A stretch of 64,000 bases of DNA from Diphasiastrum complanatum (lineage: Eukaryota; Streptophyta; Lycopodiopsida; Lycopodiales; Lycopodiaceae). A program made the position numbers and the translations under genes. Of the stretch, positions 1 to 11,399 are shown one piece after another (the stretch's first letter is position 1; every line of letters starts with the position of its first letter). The DNA lies in contig CM055103.1 in assembly GCA_029204225.1 (NCBI GenBank), forward strand, positions 42,367,368 to 42,431,367, in the 5' to 3' direction. A model generated the notes under the pieces. That model was not told the origin of the DNA, searched no databases, and saw nothing but the letters and a program-made list of their open reading frames with translations.

Positions 1-1134
1 TGTGACCAGTCTTCAACAACTTCGGACAAATGCCCATTTCCTGCCATGTCTACGATGAACCAAATGGGTGGAATGCGGCACCCCAATGGAAAAAATCATG
101 CTCAACAACTGAATTGGCCAACGATAAACTCCGAGCATGGCTGGACAATGACTATAGATGCTCAAAGGGCTCTCAACAAATTTTCCATGGAGTATTTCAA
201 TTGCCCAGATCCAACAGTCCGCGCAATAGCAACTTACGTCTAGGACTTGGAGTATCTGATGACCATCAAGACCAAGTGGGATAATTTTCTCCCACCCATT
301 TGTTTTGATCTGAATAAAGCATTAGCTTCAGATCGCGTGGAGGATTAGTTGCCAATCGCTCATGTATATTACCAAGCCAGCCTTTTGGGCCACCCTTGGG
401 CGAGCCGCTTTCAAGCTTGGATCAATCAACGATGGATCACCGGCGGACTTGAAAGATATTGGCAGAATCACCTTCATGGAAAACGTGACGTCATACCTGA
501 TCAACCAACGATGAGCCAAGCGCTCACTTTACTGAACTGGCAGAGTGCCGAGGGACAGACACTACTTCAGGTTGTGGGTCCTATTGGGGGTATTCCCAAC
601 ATAGAGCGAATAAAAGAAAATAAGTCAATAAATGTGCTGTGAGGGCATGGCTTCTTGCGCGTATAAGCCCATGACCCAAGGAGCACACAAGGTAATTGTA
701 AATAGAAATAATGGACTTGGGCCCCTTGTAATTAAAATAAAACTTGAGGCCCAAAGTCATTTTAAACTTAGAAGTTTAGTATTTTAGAGTTGGGTCCAAC
801 TTTGGACTCACATGAATCTTGTGAATTCTAATGTACTTTTTGTGGACCCTTGGATTAAGTTGGGTCCAAGATGAATGGTTAGGATCGATGTACATATTAG
901 CCAATAGAATTTTGGGGCAAGGGCCTTTCCCATTTATAAAAAAACACCATTTGTACTTTATTTTTCATGCTTAATGAGAAGGAGGAGACTCTACTATTTT
1001 GGAGAGCCAAAGCATCCTCATTTGCTAAGCACTCATGCTAATGCTATTGTTATGTTTTCCATTTGCTTTTCATTTTCTTGTTATTGTTTTAGTAGTTATG
1101 GTTTTCCATTAGCATGCATCTTGAGCATTTGAGC
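1..1134. other. unassigned leading segment
   Basis: Several short overlapping plus-strand frames lie in the first 640 bases (one of 97 codons at 349-642), but none carries a motif I can assign to a family. From about 650 to 1,134 the sequence is AT-rich and non-coding. It may be decayed transposon or ordinary intergenic DNA. No TATA box, splice pattern or RNA gene could be supported. Confidence 0.4.
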
Positions 1135-1145
1135 TAATCTCTCTC

Positions 1146-1213
<68 letters not shown>
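1135..1213. repeat. (CT)n microsatellite
   Basis: An almost pure CT dinucleotide tract of nearly 80 bases, with one interruption near its start. Similar CT/GA tracts recur at 30.5, 45.6 and 48.2 kb on either strand. Confidence 0.95.
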
Positions 1214-1219
<6 letters not shown>

Positions 1220-1406
1220 CTCTATCTCTTCTCTTCTTCTCTTTCCATTTCACCCAAAACCATGTTGAATGCTAGTTTAGTGAGGAGAGTTAGTTGGGGT
1301 AGTGTTAGAGGAGAGTAGAGTTAAGTGAAAAAGTAGAGATCAAATAAAAGCAGCATCTTAGCATAGTTAGACTCCTATCCAAGTGTTCTAACCGAATGCT
1401 GGGTAC

Positions 1407-1481
1407 TTTGAATCTAGACCCAAAAATAGTAGGATTAGCGTTTTGGTGGAGAAGCCAAGTGGCCAAATAGGGTTTGGACCT
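1407..1481 (+). mobile_element. fragment of the 650-bp copia LTR family
   Basis: This stretch closely matches the reverse complement of part of the LTRs at 18,053-18,702 and 23,436-24,083 (the part around 18,430-18,505), including the shared words AATCTAGACCCAAAA and CCAAGTGGCCAAATAGGG. It is therefore a short remnant of that LTR family in the opposite orientation. It directly abuts the zinc-knuckle frame that follows. Confidence 0.7.
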
Positions 1482-2673
1482 AAAGATTGAGTGTATCCAC
1501 TGCCACAAGAAGGGTCATGTAGCCATCGATTGTCGCCTGAATCCGAGGAACAAATTAGCACAGAACAGACAAGAGAACAACAACAGTTCATCCTATGTCG
1601 AGGAGCCTGAGAGCTCAAAGATGGGCGAAGAGAGACCGAACAGAAATTGTTCGATTGTCTACATCTGTGAAGACGTGTGTGCAGCGTCAACATCTGACAC
1701 ACATGAGGTGATCCTAGATTCAGGATCCACCTCACACTTTGTGACATCAAGACGAATCATGTCTGATTTCAGAAGTGCTGATCCTTCAAGATTCATTGTT
1801 CTTGGAGATGGATCCAAACATCAAGTAAACGGTATTGGTTCACCGTGGCTCAACACCAATGGCAGAGACAGATGGCTCGAAGACATTTTGTTCATGTCTA
1901 GACTGCAGCAAGACTTGCTTTCTGTGGCAAGAATAGCAGATGCAGGGATTCGTGTGACATTTTCAGACGAAGCATGCAACATGATTGACACCAATACTAG
2001 TACCCTGATCGCTCAAGGCAAAAGAAAAGGTAATCTATATCATCTGAAGGTACGCCTACCTGCAGATCAGGTGCATCAGACTCATGATGACTCCCCAGAC
2101 ACTCTGTGGCACATAAGACTATGCCACATGAACTCAATAGCACTTTACCAAGCAAGTCATCATGGAGTGATAACAGGGGTCAGCATCTCGAATGCAACCA
2201 GTTTGACCACTTGTGATGCATGTTTGAAGGGTAAGATGTCGTGCACTCCATTCGTCAAAGACTCCTACAAAACGACCAAGATTCTAGAGTTAGTGCATTC
2301 TGACATCTGTGGGCCTTTCAATGTAATCTCAGTAGGAGGCTCAAAATATTATATAACCTTCATTGATGATTATAGCAAATTTGTCAGAGTGTACTTTATT
2401 TAGAATAAATCTGAAGCACTTGATAAATTCACAAAATACGTGAATTGGGCTGAGAGATGTACAGGCAACAAAGTGAAGCAGTGGAGAATACATCTCGAAT
2501 CGTTTCACTGACTTCTGCAATGATCGTGGCATCATTCGTTGAAGGACTGCAGCCTACACACCGCAGTAGAATGGTGTTGCAGAAAGAAAGAATAGGACCC
2601 TGATGGAAGCTGCCAGATGTATGATGGCCTACTCGAAAGCTCCAAGGGTACTGTGGGCTGAAGTAGTAGCTAC
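1474..2673 (+). pseudogene. copia gag-protease-integrase relic
   Basis: The first 309 codons are open. A CCHC zinc knuckle (CIHCHKKGHVAIDC) opens the frame, followed by an aspartic protease motif LDSGSTSH near codon 82, a pre-integrase LWHIRLCHM and CDACLKGK region, and the start of the integrase core (LVHSDICGPF, then ITFIDDYSKF). A TAG at 2,401 breaks the frame. Integrase continues in shifted frames with RKNRTLMEAARCM near 2,585 and stops abruptly at 2,673, where an LTR beginning TGAGTTAGG cuts in. Gag upstream of the knuckle and RT/RNase H are absent. This is a dead Ty1/copia fragment. Confidence 0.85.
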
Positions 2674-3213
2674 TGAGTTAGGTAGATTTATATGTGTTGG
2701 CATGCAAAATGTTAGGTGACATGCAAAGTTAGGTAGAATGATCTACACATGTCTAGTTTATCTAGGAAAACGATATGCAATCCATGCCACTTCATGCATG
2801 TAGTTTGAGATGTGGATCTATGATAGTAGAGTCAACTAAATGATGTGGATCAACCATTGATCACATGCAAATCCACCTTGGAACTCGAGCCTCATCATGT
2901 AAGGTTTTTTGGCTACTTTCCACATTGTAAGTTTTTGATGAGAATTGAGATTTCTCTCTCTACATGAGTTTTATTGGTTGCACATTCTCTCTCTACCCGA
3001 GAGCAAGCAAGTTTCTCCATAATGAGCACTTAGAAACTATTTTGGTCATTATCTCTCATAGTGAGTACTTAGTTTTTTGAGTCTATGGTATGCATTTGTG
3101 CTCTTGTCTTGAATTGTCAAGCAATTTGTTTATGATCTTTCATGTGCAGTCACAAAACCTCATAAGATCCTTAAAAGGTGTGTTGAGAAGTTCACACATA
3201 CCAAAACTTCACA
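2674..3213 (+). mobile_element. copia LTR (540 bp)
   Basis: It begins TG and ends CA, and is followed immediately by a perfect primer-binding site at 3,214. The word GATCTACACATGTCTAG inside it also spans the point where the related LTR at 17,616-24,343 is split by an insertion, so the two belong to one family. It interrupts an integrase frame on its left. A matching downstream LTR was not found. Contains CT-rich patches. Confidence 0.8.
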
Positions 3214-3225
3214 TGGTATCAGAGC
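3214..3225 (+). other. primer-binding site
   Basis: TGGTATCAGAGC, complementary to the 3' end of plant initiator-methionine tRNA, the usual primer of copia minus-strand DNA synthesis. It sits directly at the 3' end of the LTR. Confidence 0.9.
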
Positions 3226-3252
3226 TTTGTAGAGGTTAGTGTCTCTGATACC

Positions 3253-3489
3253 ATGGGTTCATATGTCTTGGAACATGGTGAGAGGTTAACATCTTCCAAC
3301 TATGCTATTTGGAAGATAAGAATGGAATCATTATTGGTTCTTCAAGATGTAATGGACATTGTTTCTGAAATTGAAGTAGAACCTGAAGCTCAAACATTCA
3401 AGAAGAGATCCATAATTGCTCTTCATTTCATTAAAATGAATGTGTTTGTCAAAGAAGATGATGTTTTGCAAGTATTGCAAGCGCACTAA
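3253..3489 (+). pseudogene. copia gag N-terminal fragment
   Basis: A 78-codon frame starting at the first ATG after the primer-binding site. It carries LTSSNYAIWKIRMESLL, the conserved N-terminal gag segment of plant copia elements, and resembles the start of the gag at 22,835 (LTSSNHSLWKVRMESLI). It ends at a TAA after about 78 residues. The sequence then changes, after only a few bases, to a protease of another copia lineage, so a large internal piece of gag is missing. Not functional. Confidence 0.75.
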
Positions 3490-3504
3490 CCATGAGATCC
3501 AGGA

Positions 3505-6186
3505 TTGCTGAATTCTCCAAGCGAAAAATGCAGCCAAGCAAAAGGTGCTTCTATGGTCAAAGACAAATACGCGAATTCGGATGATTCGTGGTTTCTGGAT
3601 TCTACTCAATATATGACCAATCATCATGAGATTTTCCAATCCTATACGCCTTATAGAGCAAAGACATATGTTCACCTTGGTGATGATAGCACTCACACTA
3701 TCGAAGGTGAAGGTACTATAAGATTAAGACTTTAGCATGATCAATTCAAACTACTATCAAAAGTCTTGTATGCTCCTAAACTCTCTACAAATCTATTATC
3801 AGTAAGTAGAATTATAGGTGGAGTTTGTGTCTGATCAATGCAGAATTATCGATAGGAATGATAATATCCTTGCACTTTGCAAGAGACCTGGATACTTATA
3901 TAGATTGGCACATTGTTATTTTGATTTTAGTCAAGCTTTAAAAACCTCTATTCTTGTCAATAAAGCATTATTATGGCATCATCGCTTAGGACATTTGAAT
4001 TATGCATTTGTTTCGATTATCCTTCTGGTAAAGTCAATCTCCATGTCTGCCATAGCTGCATCCTTGGAAATCAGACTAGGATTCCTTTTAGATCGAGTCA
4101 TAGGCATGTAGCAAAAGGTCTGTTAGATGTTGTTCATGCAGATATATGTGGACCTATGCAAACTCCTTCATTGTTGGATGCAAAGTATTTCATTACCTTT
4201 ATTGATGAATTCTCTAGAAGAATTGTTGTTTACTTCATTAAACAGAAATCAGAAGCTTTTATCAAGTTCAAACAATTTAAAGAACATGCAGAAAATCAAA
4301 CTGACAAATGAATCAAAGCACTGAGGTCAGATAACGGGGGAGAATACGTCTCCACCAAATTCAAGGAGTACTGCCTTAACAACGACATTGAACAAAAATA
4401 CATTATCTCCTATTCGCCTCAGTCAAATGGTCTTGCTGAGAGAAAGAACAGAACCTTAGTTGAATCAACAAAGTGCATGTTATCACATGCGACAGTTCCG
4501 AAGTCCTTCTGGGCTGAAGCTGTTTCAACACAACCTATATTCAGAATAGATGTCCTACTAAAGATCTCTCAGACAAAATACCATTTGAAGTTGAGACAAA
4601 TACCAAACCTTCTCAATCAAACTTACAAGTTTTTGGATGTACTACTTATGTGTAGATTCCTCACGATCTCAGGAAGAAGCTTGACTTCTAGAGTAGCAAA
4701 TGTATTTTCATCAGCTACACTACTTTAGATCAAGCCTACAAGTTATTCGATCCCATCGAGTTGGAGATATTCACTAGCTAGGATGTCATTTTCATTGAAG
4801 ATCAGTTTATCAACCTCAAAGAAAAAGGCAGTGCTCGTGTAGCCGACCTGTCAGATTCTCTTGACATATTGAACTTTCCAGTTCCTCAATCGAATATTCG
4901 CATTGAAGGTCCAAGCTCATCTACTCTTGATGAACAACATGTCAATGACGAATTTGAAGATGATGTTGTTACAGTTCAGCAGCTACAGTATGATAAAAAT
5001 ATCAACTTTCTCTATTAACCAGAAGATCATCAAGAGCTAGTAGACCACCTATTAGGTATATCAACGAGCCTGCAGCCTACCTTGTTCGGAAGCATCGACA
5101 AAAGAAAAGTTCGACTTGTCGCCAAAGTATTTTCTCAGGTATACAACGTCAATTACATTGAGACTTTCAGTCTAGTAGTCAAGCATTATCGTTTGCTGCT
5201 ACAACAGATTTGGGTAAACACAATCATGTGTGTAAACTCCATAGGGCACTTTATGGCTTGAAGCAATCTGCTCGAGCATGGTTTCAAAGGACCAATGCTT
5301 TTCTTATTGATCACGGCTACACACCTAGCTCTTCAGATTCAAATGTTTACTTCAAGACAATGCAACAATCTTTTATCATTATTACTTTGTGTGTGGACGA
5401 CACATTGCTCTTCAGCAACCATATCGATCTGATAAAAGAAGGCAAGTCCATGCTATCTTCTGAATTCAACATGACCAATCTGGGCAAAGCTCATTTTTGC
5501 CTTGGTATTCAAATTCATAGAGATAGAAAATCGAAAGTTGATCTAAATTACTCAATAGAGGTACATCTACAATATATTAGTCAAATATAATCTGATTAAT
5601 TGGAAGTTAGCTCTCTCACCAAAGGGACCAAAATCCAAATTGTCAAAGGGCTAGTGTCCTCAAACAATTCAAGAGAAGGAGCAGATGAGTGAGTATCCTT
5701 ATCATTCTATAATAGGATCTCTTATGTACGTAATGATCTGTATCAAGCCAGACATAGCTTTTGCAATCAGCTCCTTAAGTCAGTATATGACTAACCCTGG
5801 TATAACACATTGGAAGGATCTTATCAGAGTCATGAGATATCTTCGAGCTACAATGGACTTTTACATTTTTTATGGAGCAGTCGACAACAACAAACTTAAT
5901 TTACTCATTGGTTTTACAGATGCAAGTTGGGCTAGAGATGTAGACACTCGTAAATCCACTTCCGGATTTACATTCTTCCTCAACAATTGCAACAGTTGTA
6001 AGCAATCTTTGATAGCTCTATCTTCTATTGAATCAGAGTATATTGCAGCCTCACAAACTACAAAGGAAGCAATTTGGTTGGAAAACTTACTTTCAGATAT
6101 CAGTCTGAATCAATATGCTCCAACATTATTATTTTGTGATAATAAAAGTGCCATTGTCTTGTCAACCCAGAGCTTGGTTTCAGAGA
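3505..6186 (+). pseudogene. copia pol relic, PR to RNase H (unit 1)
   Basis: Multiply broken pol. Protease near 3,590 reads FLDSTQYMTNH, so the usual glycine of the D-S/T-G triad is replaced by T. Pre-integrase (HHRLGHLN) and integrase core (VHADICGPM, TFIDEFSRR, RSDNGGEYVS, GLAERKNRTL) follow in different frames. RT is reduced: RLVAKVFSQ near 5,115 jumps to HRALYGLKQSARAWF at 5,234, and the polymerase motif reads CVDDTLLFSN. RNase H (FTDASWARDVDTRKSTSG, SSIESEYIAASQ) is cut after AIVLSTQS near 6,180, where a second RT copy begins. Confidence 0.85.
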
Positions 6187-6737
6187 ATCAACACATTCCT
6201 CATCCAACAAGGTTTGAACCAAGCACTACCAATTCCAATGTATACTTCAAGTCAGTGCAACAATCCTTAATAAATATCACCTTGTATGTCGATGATACGT
6301 TGCCTTTTAGCAATAGTACCAATCTGGTGAAGGATGTTAAACAGATGCTATCTTCTGAATTCGACATGGCCGATCTGAGTGAAGCTCACTTCTGTCTAGG
6401 CATACAGATCCACAGAGGCATAGCTGCACCGACTGATCTACATTACTCAAAAAAGATATCTTCACAATGTTCTTATCAAATAATATCTGATTAGTTGTAA
6501 GTTAGCTCACTCACCGATGGATCCAGGCCTGCGATTTAGTGTCTTCAAACCAAGCAGGAAGAGGAGTAGATGAGAGTATATCCTTACCGACCAATACTTA
6601 AATCTCTCATGTATGCAATGGTCTACACAAGATCTGATACAAATTTTGTAGTAAGATCACGTAGCCAATTCATTTCTAATCCTGACATTACCCATTGGAA
6701 GGCTCTCATAAGAGTCATGAGGTATATTTGTGTCAGA
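6187..6737 (+). pseudogene. second, partial copia RT/RNase H copy (unit 2)
   Basis: RT resumes in mid-domain, aligning with unit 3 from its position 7,130 (NVYFKSVQQS, YVDDTLPFSNSTNLV, EAHFCLGIQIHRG). It then runs with frameshifts to the start of RNase H (YRPILKSLMYAMVYTRSD) and breaks off at about 6,737 after VMRYI. Unit 2 is fused in one open frame to the truncated RNase H of unit 1 (ORF 5,685-6,494), so the join is in frame. It has no catalytic RNase H residues and no LTR of its own. Confidence 0.75.
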
Positions 6738-8223
6738 CATGGTCATTATCGAAGCTCCTATTGGCTGCAATATTATTGATTGCAAATGGATCTCTAAGAT
6801 CAAATACAATGCCAACGGAGCAATTTATCAAAGGAAGGCAAGACTGGTAGCACGAGGATTCACCCAGATCCTAAATGTCGACTACAGTGAGACTTTCAGT
6901 CCAGTCGTCAAACATTTGTCGATCCGAATGCTCCTATCTTATGCTGCAGCTGCCGACCTTGAAGTACATCAGCTCGATGTACAAACAGCTTATCTGAATG
7001 GAGTTATACAAAAAGACATCTACATGATCCAACTCGAAGGATATGTTCTAAAAGACATGAAGAATGATGTCTGTAAACTCCATAAAGCACTGTACGGCTT
7101 GAAACAGTCTGTCAGAGCTTGGTTTTAGAGGATCAACACATTTCTTGTTGAACAAGGATTTAAACAAAGCACTGCTGATTGCAATGTTTATTCAAAGTCA
7201 GTACGACAATCCTTCATTATCATCACCTTGTATGTTGATGATATGTTGCTCTTCAGTAACAATACCAATATGGTCAAGGATTCGAAACAGATATTGTTCT
7301 TAGAATTCGACATGACTGATCTGGGTGAAGCTCACTTCTGTCTTGGAATTCAAATCCACAGAGACAAAGCAAATCGACTGATTTACATCACTCAACAAAG
7401 GTATCTTCATAATGTTCTTAACAGATACAATTTGATGAATTGTAAATTAGCTCACTCACCAATGGATCCAGGCCTGCATTTGTCAAAGGACCAATGTCCC
7501 CAGACCAAGCGGGAAGAGGAGCAGATGAGAGAATACCCGTATCGATCGATACTCGGATCTCTCATGTATGCAATGGTCTGTACAAGACAGACATCTCTTT
7601 TGTTGTCAGCTCACTCAGCCAATATATGGCTAATCTTGAAATTACCCATTGGAAGGCTCTTATCCGAGTCATGAGATACATTCGAGCTACCAAGGACCAA
7701 TGCATCTGCTATGGAGATGTCAACTACGACAATCTTCATCAGCTCAGTGGATATTCTAATGCAAGCTAGGGAGGAGATGTAGACCATCATAAATCCACAT
7801 CTGGATTTACATTCTTCTTTAATGGCGGTCCTATTTCATGGAACAGTCGTAAGCAAACCTCTATCGCACTTTCTTCTACTGAAGCAGAATACATTGATGC
7901 TTCTCAATCTATTAAGGAAGCATTTTGGTTAAGAAATTTACTATCAGACATCAATCTATATCAGCACAGCCCTACAATCTTGTTTTGTGATAATCAAAGT
8001 GCTATTGCTCTATCAGCCAACCCTAGATTTCATTCTAGGAGTAAGCACATGGAGATAAGATATCACTACATCAGGGGCAAGGTTCTCGACAGAGAGCTGA
8101 GCTTAACGTACTACAAAACGTAGGACATGGTTGCAGATATTTTCATGAAAGCACTCAGTGTTAATGCACACAACAAATTTTGTGCATTGCTCAGTCTGAA
8201 GATCAAGGCATTCACGGATCCAG
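6738..8223 (+). pseudogene. third copia RT/RNase H copy (unit 3)
   Basis: The most complete of three head-to-tail copies. RT starts near IGCNIIDCKWISKIKYNA, passes RLVARGFTQ, LDVQTAYLNG and KALYGLKQS, meets a TAG near 7,126, and shows the polymerase motif YVDDMLLFSNN at 7,231. RNase H follows in shifted frames (YRSILGSLMYAMVCTR; STEAEYIDASQ near 7,875; SKHMEI near 8,042). The last codons lead into AGATTAAGGGGCGG, the polypurine tract of the LTR at 8,236. Several stops and frameshifts make it inactive. Confidence 0.8.
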
Positions 8224-8235
8224 ATTAAGGGGCGG
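8224..8235 (+). other. polypurine tract
   Basis: ATTAAGGGGCGG lies immediately before the TGTTGG start of the 3' LTR. Position and purine content fit the plus-strand primer of a copia element. Confidence 0.7.
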
Positions 8236-9328
8236 TGTTGGATTTACTCCTTCCACTCTCCTAAATCCCAATTTTAATCTGCCTCCATTCATGCTATATA
8301 TTTTCTAACGTTGTCACATAGTCTGCTTTTTACACGCAAATTTGCACAGACGAATAAAAGACGAATGAATCGTGGCACTGTGTTCTTACACAAGTCATGG
8401 TGACATGCGAAAGGAGGACACTATCTCACAGAATGGCAAAGTGCCCTAAAAGCTAAGGCACCCTGTAGATCTTATCCTAAGGCCATTCGTAAGAGTGACG
8501 CACTCTTGCATCATCACGAACGTCACCTGACGTCACACCCTTTTCCACACTCATCCTTTTCAGCTGCGCTAACAGATTGAACAACGACTGCAGCCACCCA
8601 CGATCTCCTACAGACAGCACATCCACTCTGTACTTTCATATTTGCACACCTATAATATCTTGTATATAGTAGATACCATCTGTGCATTTAAGAGATGACG
8701 ATGAAGCAGTGTATGCTAGAAGAGCAAAATGAGTCTAGAACAAACAAAGGAGGTTACATTCCTCATTATAGACAGAAATGAGCTTGGTAGGGCACACAGT
8801 TTTGTCCGCTACTATCTTGTGGTCTATCACATTATTGATCTGTATATTTGCTATACTTAATCTGACACAATTCATTTATTCTGCGTCTAAGATCTATCAA
8901 TATTGCTATGCTTATTCTTCTTTCTGTCTGATTGTTCCAGTTGCTCTTTTTGATAATAAACGATTAGTTTTTATTCTTATCTTTCATGAATAATTCACGA
9001 CTAATTATCATTCGAGCACTGTCTAGCTCTTCGCAAATCATTCGCGACAAATAATTTGTCTTGCAATTTGTGACAAATTATTCTTCTAGCACTTTGTCCA
9101 TTCAAAGGTTTGGCTACGTAATCTAGAATGACCGTGATTTCAATCACTATCTGTTCTGTCCATTCTGATAGGCGTAGTCATGCTTAGGGAGAGAGTCATT
9201 TAACTCATTCCACTGCGCACGAACATTTTCTGTTCGAGTTTGCTACTCGTTTGTTTCTTGTTCGAGTTTGTTTCTCGTTCGCGTCTTGTTCGTCATTTAT
9301 TCGTTCTCTCTCTCTCTCTCCCAACACA
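8236..9328 (+). mobile_element. copia 3' LTR (about 1.09 kb)
   Basis: It starts TGTTGGATTTACTCC after a polypurine tract and ends CCAACACA, where the neighbouring minus-strand copia begins. The last 100 bases hold a run of short TTCG-containing words and a small CT tract. LTRs with similar starts (TGTTGGAGTGAATC at 13,872; TGTTGGATTTCTATCC at 34,922; TGCTGGATTTCTATCC at 36,118) suggest one superfamily. The ORF at 8,778-8,993 inside it is not supported as a gene. Confidence 0.7.
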
Positions 9329-10529
9329 TAGGGGTGTCAATCCCTTCACAATCTTTCATGCCAAACCTCTCAAGAATGAAAGTAGCATACTTTGATTGAC
9401 TTATAAAAGTAAAATCACTACCTCTAGTAGCTTCTATTCCAAGTATGAACTTAAGAAGTCCTAGACCTACCATCTTGAATTCACTAGACAAGGAAAATTT
9501 AACATTTTTTATGCCTTCACCATCATTTCCTGTCAATATGATATCATCAACATAAAGTACTAAAATGATGATCTTTCCATCACTACATTTGATGTAGAAA
9601 GAAGGCTCATAAGAGCTAATCACAAAGCCAAGAGAGTAGAGAAAATCATGCAACCTAGAGTACCAAGATCTAGGTGCTTGCTTCAAGGCATATAGGGACC
9701 TTGTCCTCCTCACCATCCTTGATGAAGCCCTTGAGTTGCAACATGTATATTTCCTCCTCCAAGTAGCCATTCAAAAAAGCATTTGTCACATCCATTTGAT
9801 AGAGATTCCGCTTGAATAAAGTAGCAATACAAATGATCAATCTAATGGTTACAAGTTTTGCTACAAGAGCAAATGTTTTTTCATAATATATGCCTTTAGT
9901 TTGAAGAAACCCCTTAGCAACCAATCCAGCTTTGTACTTATAGATCCATCTTGATTGTACTTTAATCTATAGATCCACTTACATGCAAGTGGGTTCTTCC
10001 CATATGGAAGGTGTACAAGATTCCGACTTTGATTATTTATCAAAGCATCAAACTCTACTTGCATTGCATCTCTCCAAACTTGTGATCTACTTGCATCTTC
10101 ATAACATGATGGCCCTTCAAGCATTGTGGTTAGAAAAGAGTAAGAGGTAGAAGGAGATCTGTCTTCCCTTTTCTTTCCTTTCTCAAAGTATGTGAGCCTT
10201 GAAGGCTTGGCCTTGCTCCTTGTGGATCTTCTCAACTCCTTTGGCACTTGATTTTGATCTTCCAAAAGATCACAATCAAGAGGCTCCTCCTTGGGTGTTG
10301 CAAGATCTTCATCACCTAAGAGATTAGATGAATTTGGAGACAACTTGTAACTTTGAGATTCATCAAACAAGACATCCTTGCTAGCTTTTACTTTCTTTAA
10401 AATAGGATCAAATATCCTATATCCTTTGCTATTTTCTCTATAGCCTACAGATATTCCTTTGAAGGAAGTTGCATCTTCTTTCTTTCTTGTTTCCAAAGGA
10501 ATGTGGACATAACATATACATCCAAACAC
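9329..10529 (-). pseudogene. copia linker and reverse transcriptase (frameshifted)
   Basis: Minus-strand continuation of the element starting at 12,400. From 10,529 the frame covers the integrase tail (GISVGYRENSKGYRIFDP), the basic linker (RRSTRSKAKPSRLTYFEKG) and the RT start (LACKWIYRLKYNQDGS). Frameshifts near 9,900 and 9,720 split RT into three pieces holding MDVTNAFLNGYLEEEIYM, LYALKQAPRSWYSRL and the catalytic YVDDIILTGND. The frame ends at GIDTPMC, cut by the plus-strand LTR end at 9,328, so RNase H and the 3' LTR are missing. Non-functional. Confidence 0.85.
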
Positions 10530-10550
10530 TTTAAAATCTTTTACATTGGG

Positions 10551-11399
10551 CTAATTTCCAAACAAAGCTTGAAATGGTGAGATCTCTCCAATAGCACTAC
10601 TAGGAAGCCTATTACATAAGTAATTATCACAAGTTATGGCCTCCTCCCAAAAAGTGATGGGTAGAGATGCATCAAGTCTTAAAGACTTTGCACATTCACA
10701 AAGACTCCTATTTTTCCTCTCGGTCACCCCATTTTGTTGGGGGGTGTAAGGACAAGTGAGTTCTCTCTTAATGCCATTGATCTCACAAAAGTCTCTCATC
10801 TTGTTGGAGATATACTCTCCTCCATTATCACATCTTAGAACTTTAATGCAAGAACTAAGTTGCTTTTCCACTAGAGACTTAAACTTTACAAAAGCTTCAT
10901 ATACAAGGCTTTTCTTAGGCAATAATTCAATCCAATTGTATCTAGTACAATCATCAATAAAAGTCACATACATTAAAGCTCCTCCATTACTTTCATGAGA
11001 AAACATATGTACATCCAAATGGATAAGATCTAAAGGTGAGGTAGATCTTGTTAAAGATCTCTTGTAGGAAGTCTTGTGTGACTTTGCAAGGCCACATGCC
11101 TCACACACTTTGCCTCTCTTCTTGAAAGCTTTTGGTAGGCCGAGAGCTAGCTCATTTGATGCAAAGGATTCCATTGATTGAAGATTAGGATGGCCCAATC
11201 TTTTGTGCCAAAGCTCCACTTGAGTCAACTCCTCCCTAGCCATATTCACACTTTCAATAGCCACATTAGCATCCAACTTGAAAAGCCTTCCTTGCTTAAT
11301 GCCACTAGCTATGCACTTATTATTTTTCAAGATGGAACACGTTCCATTCATGAAATGTACATCTAGTCCATTGTCCATTAATTGACCAACACTAAGCAA
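10551..11399 (-). CDS. copia pre-integrase and integrase core
   Basis: A 282-codon open frame. Order of motifs: LSVGQLMDNGL; pre-integrase LWHKRLGHPNLQSM with CEACGLAKSH (the HHCC zinc site); integrase core LIHLDVHMFS, VTFIDDCTRYNWI (first Asp region), RCDNGGEYISNKM (second Asp) and PQQNGVTERKNRSL (catalytic Glu). It overlaps the end of the gag-protease frame at 11,378 and was originally part of the same polyprotein, now in another frame. The frame ends at a stop near 10,551, just before the linker frame. Part of a retrotransposon, not a host gene. Confidence 0.85.
   Translation of the reverse strand: MLSVGQLMDNGLDVHFMNGTCSILKNNKCIASGIKQGRLFKLDANVAIESVNMAREELTQVELWHKRLGHPNLQSMESFASNELALGLPKAFKKRGKVCEACGLAKSHKTSYKRSLTRSTSPLDLIHLDVHMFSHESNGGALMYVTFIDDCTRYNWIELLPKKSLVYEAFVKFKSLVEKQLSSCIKVLRCDNGGEYISNKMRDFCEINGIKRELTCPYTPQQNGVTERKNRSLCECAKSLRLDASLPITFWEEAITCDNYLCNRLPSSAIGEISPFQALFGN

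Noticed and set aside
349-642. 97-codon frame with ASRFQAWINQRWITGGLERY wording that faintly recalls the end of ion-channel receptors
   Set aside because: The similarity is impressionistic, the flanks carry no matching domain, and a stop precedes it. Left unassigned.
3214-3225. Possible tRNA sequence
   Set aside because: Only the 12-base complement of the initiator-methionine tRNA 3' end is present, used as primer-binding site. The same word at 23,424, 49,481 and 61,670 has no cloverleaf around it.
8778-8993. 71-codon hydrophobic frame
   Set aside because: Located wholly inside an LTR; hydrophobicity comes from T-rich sequence.
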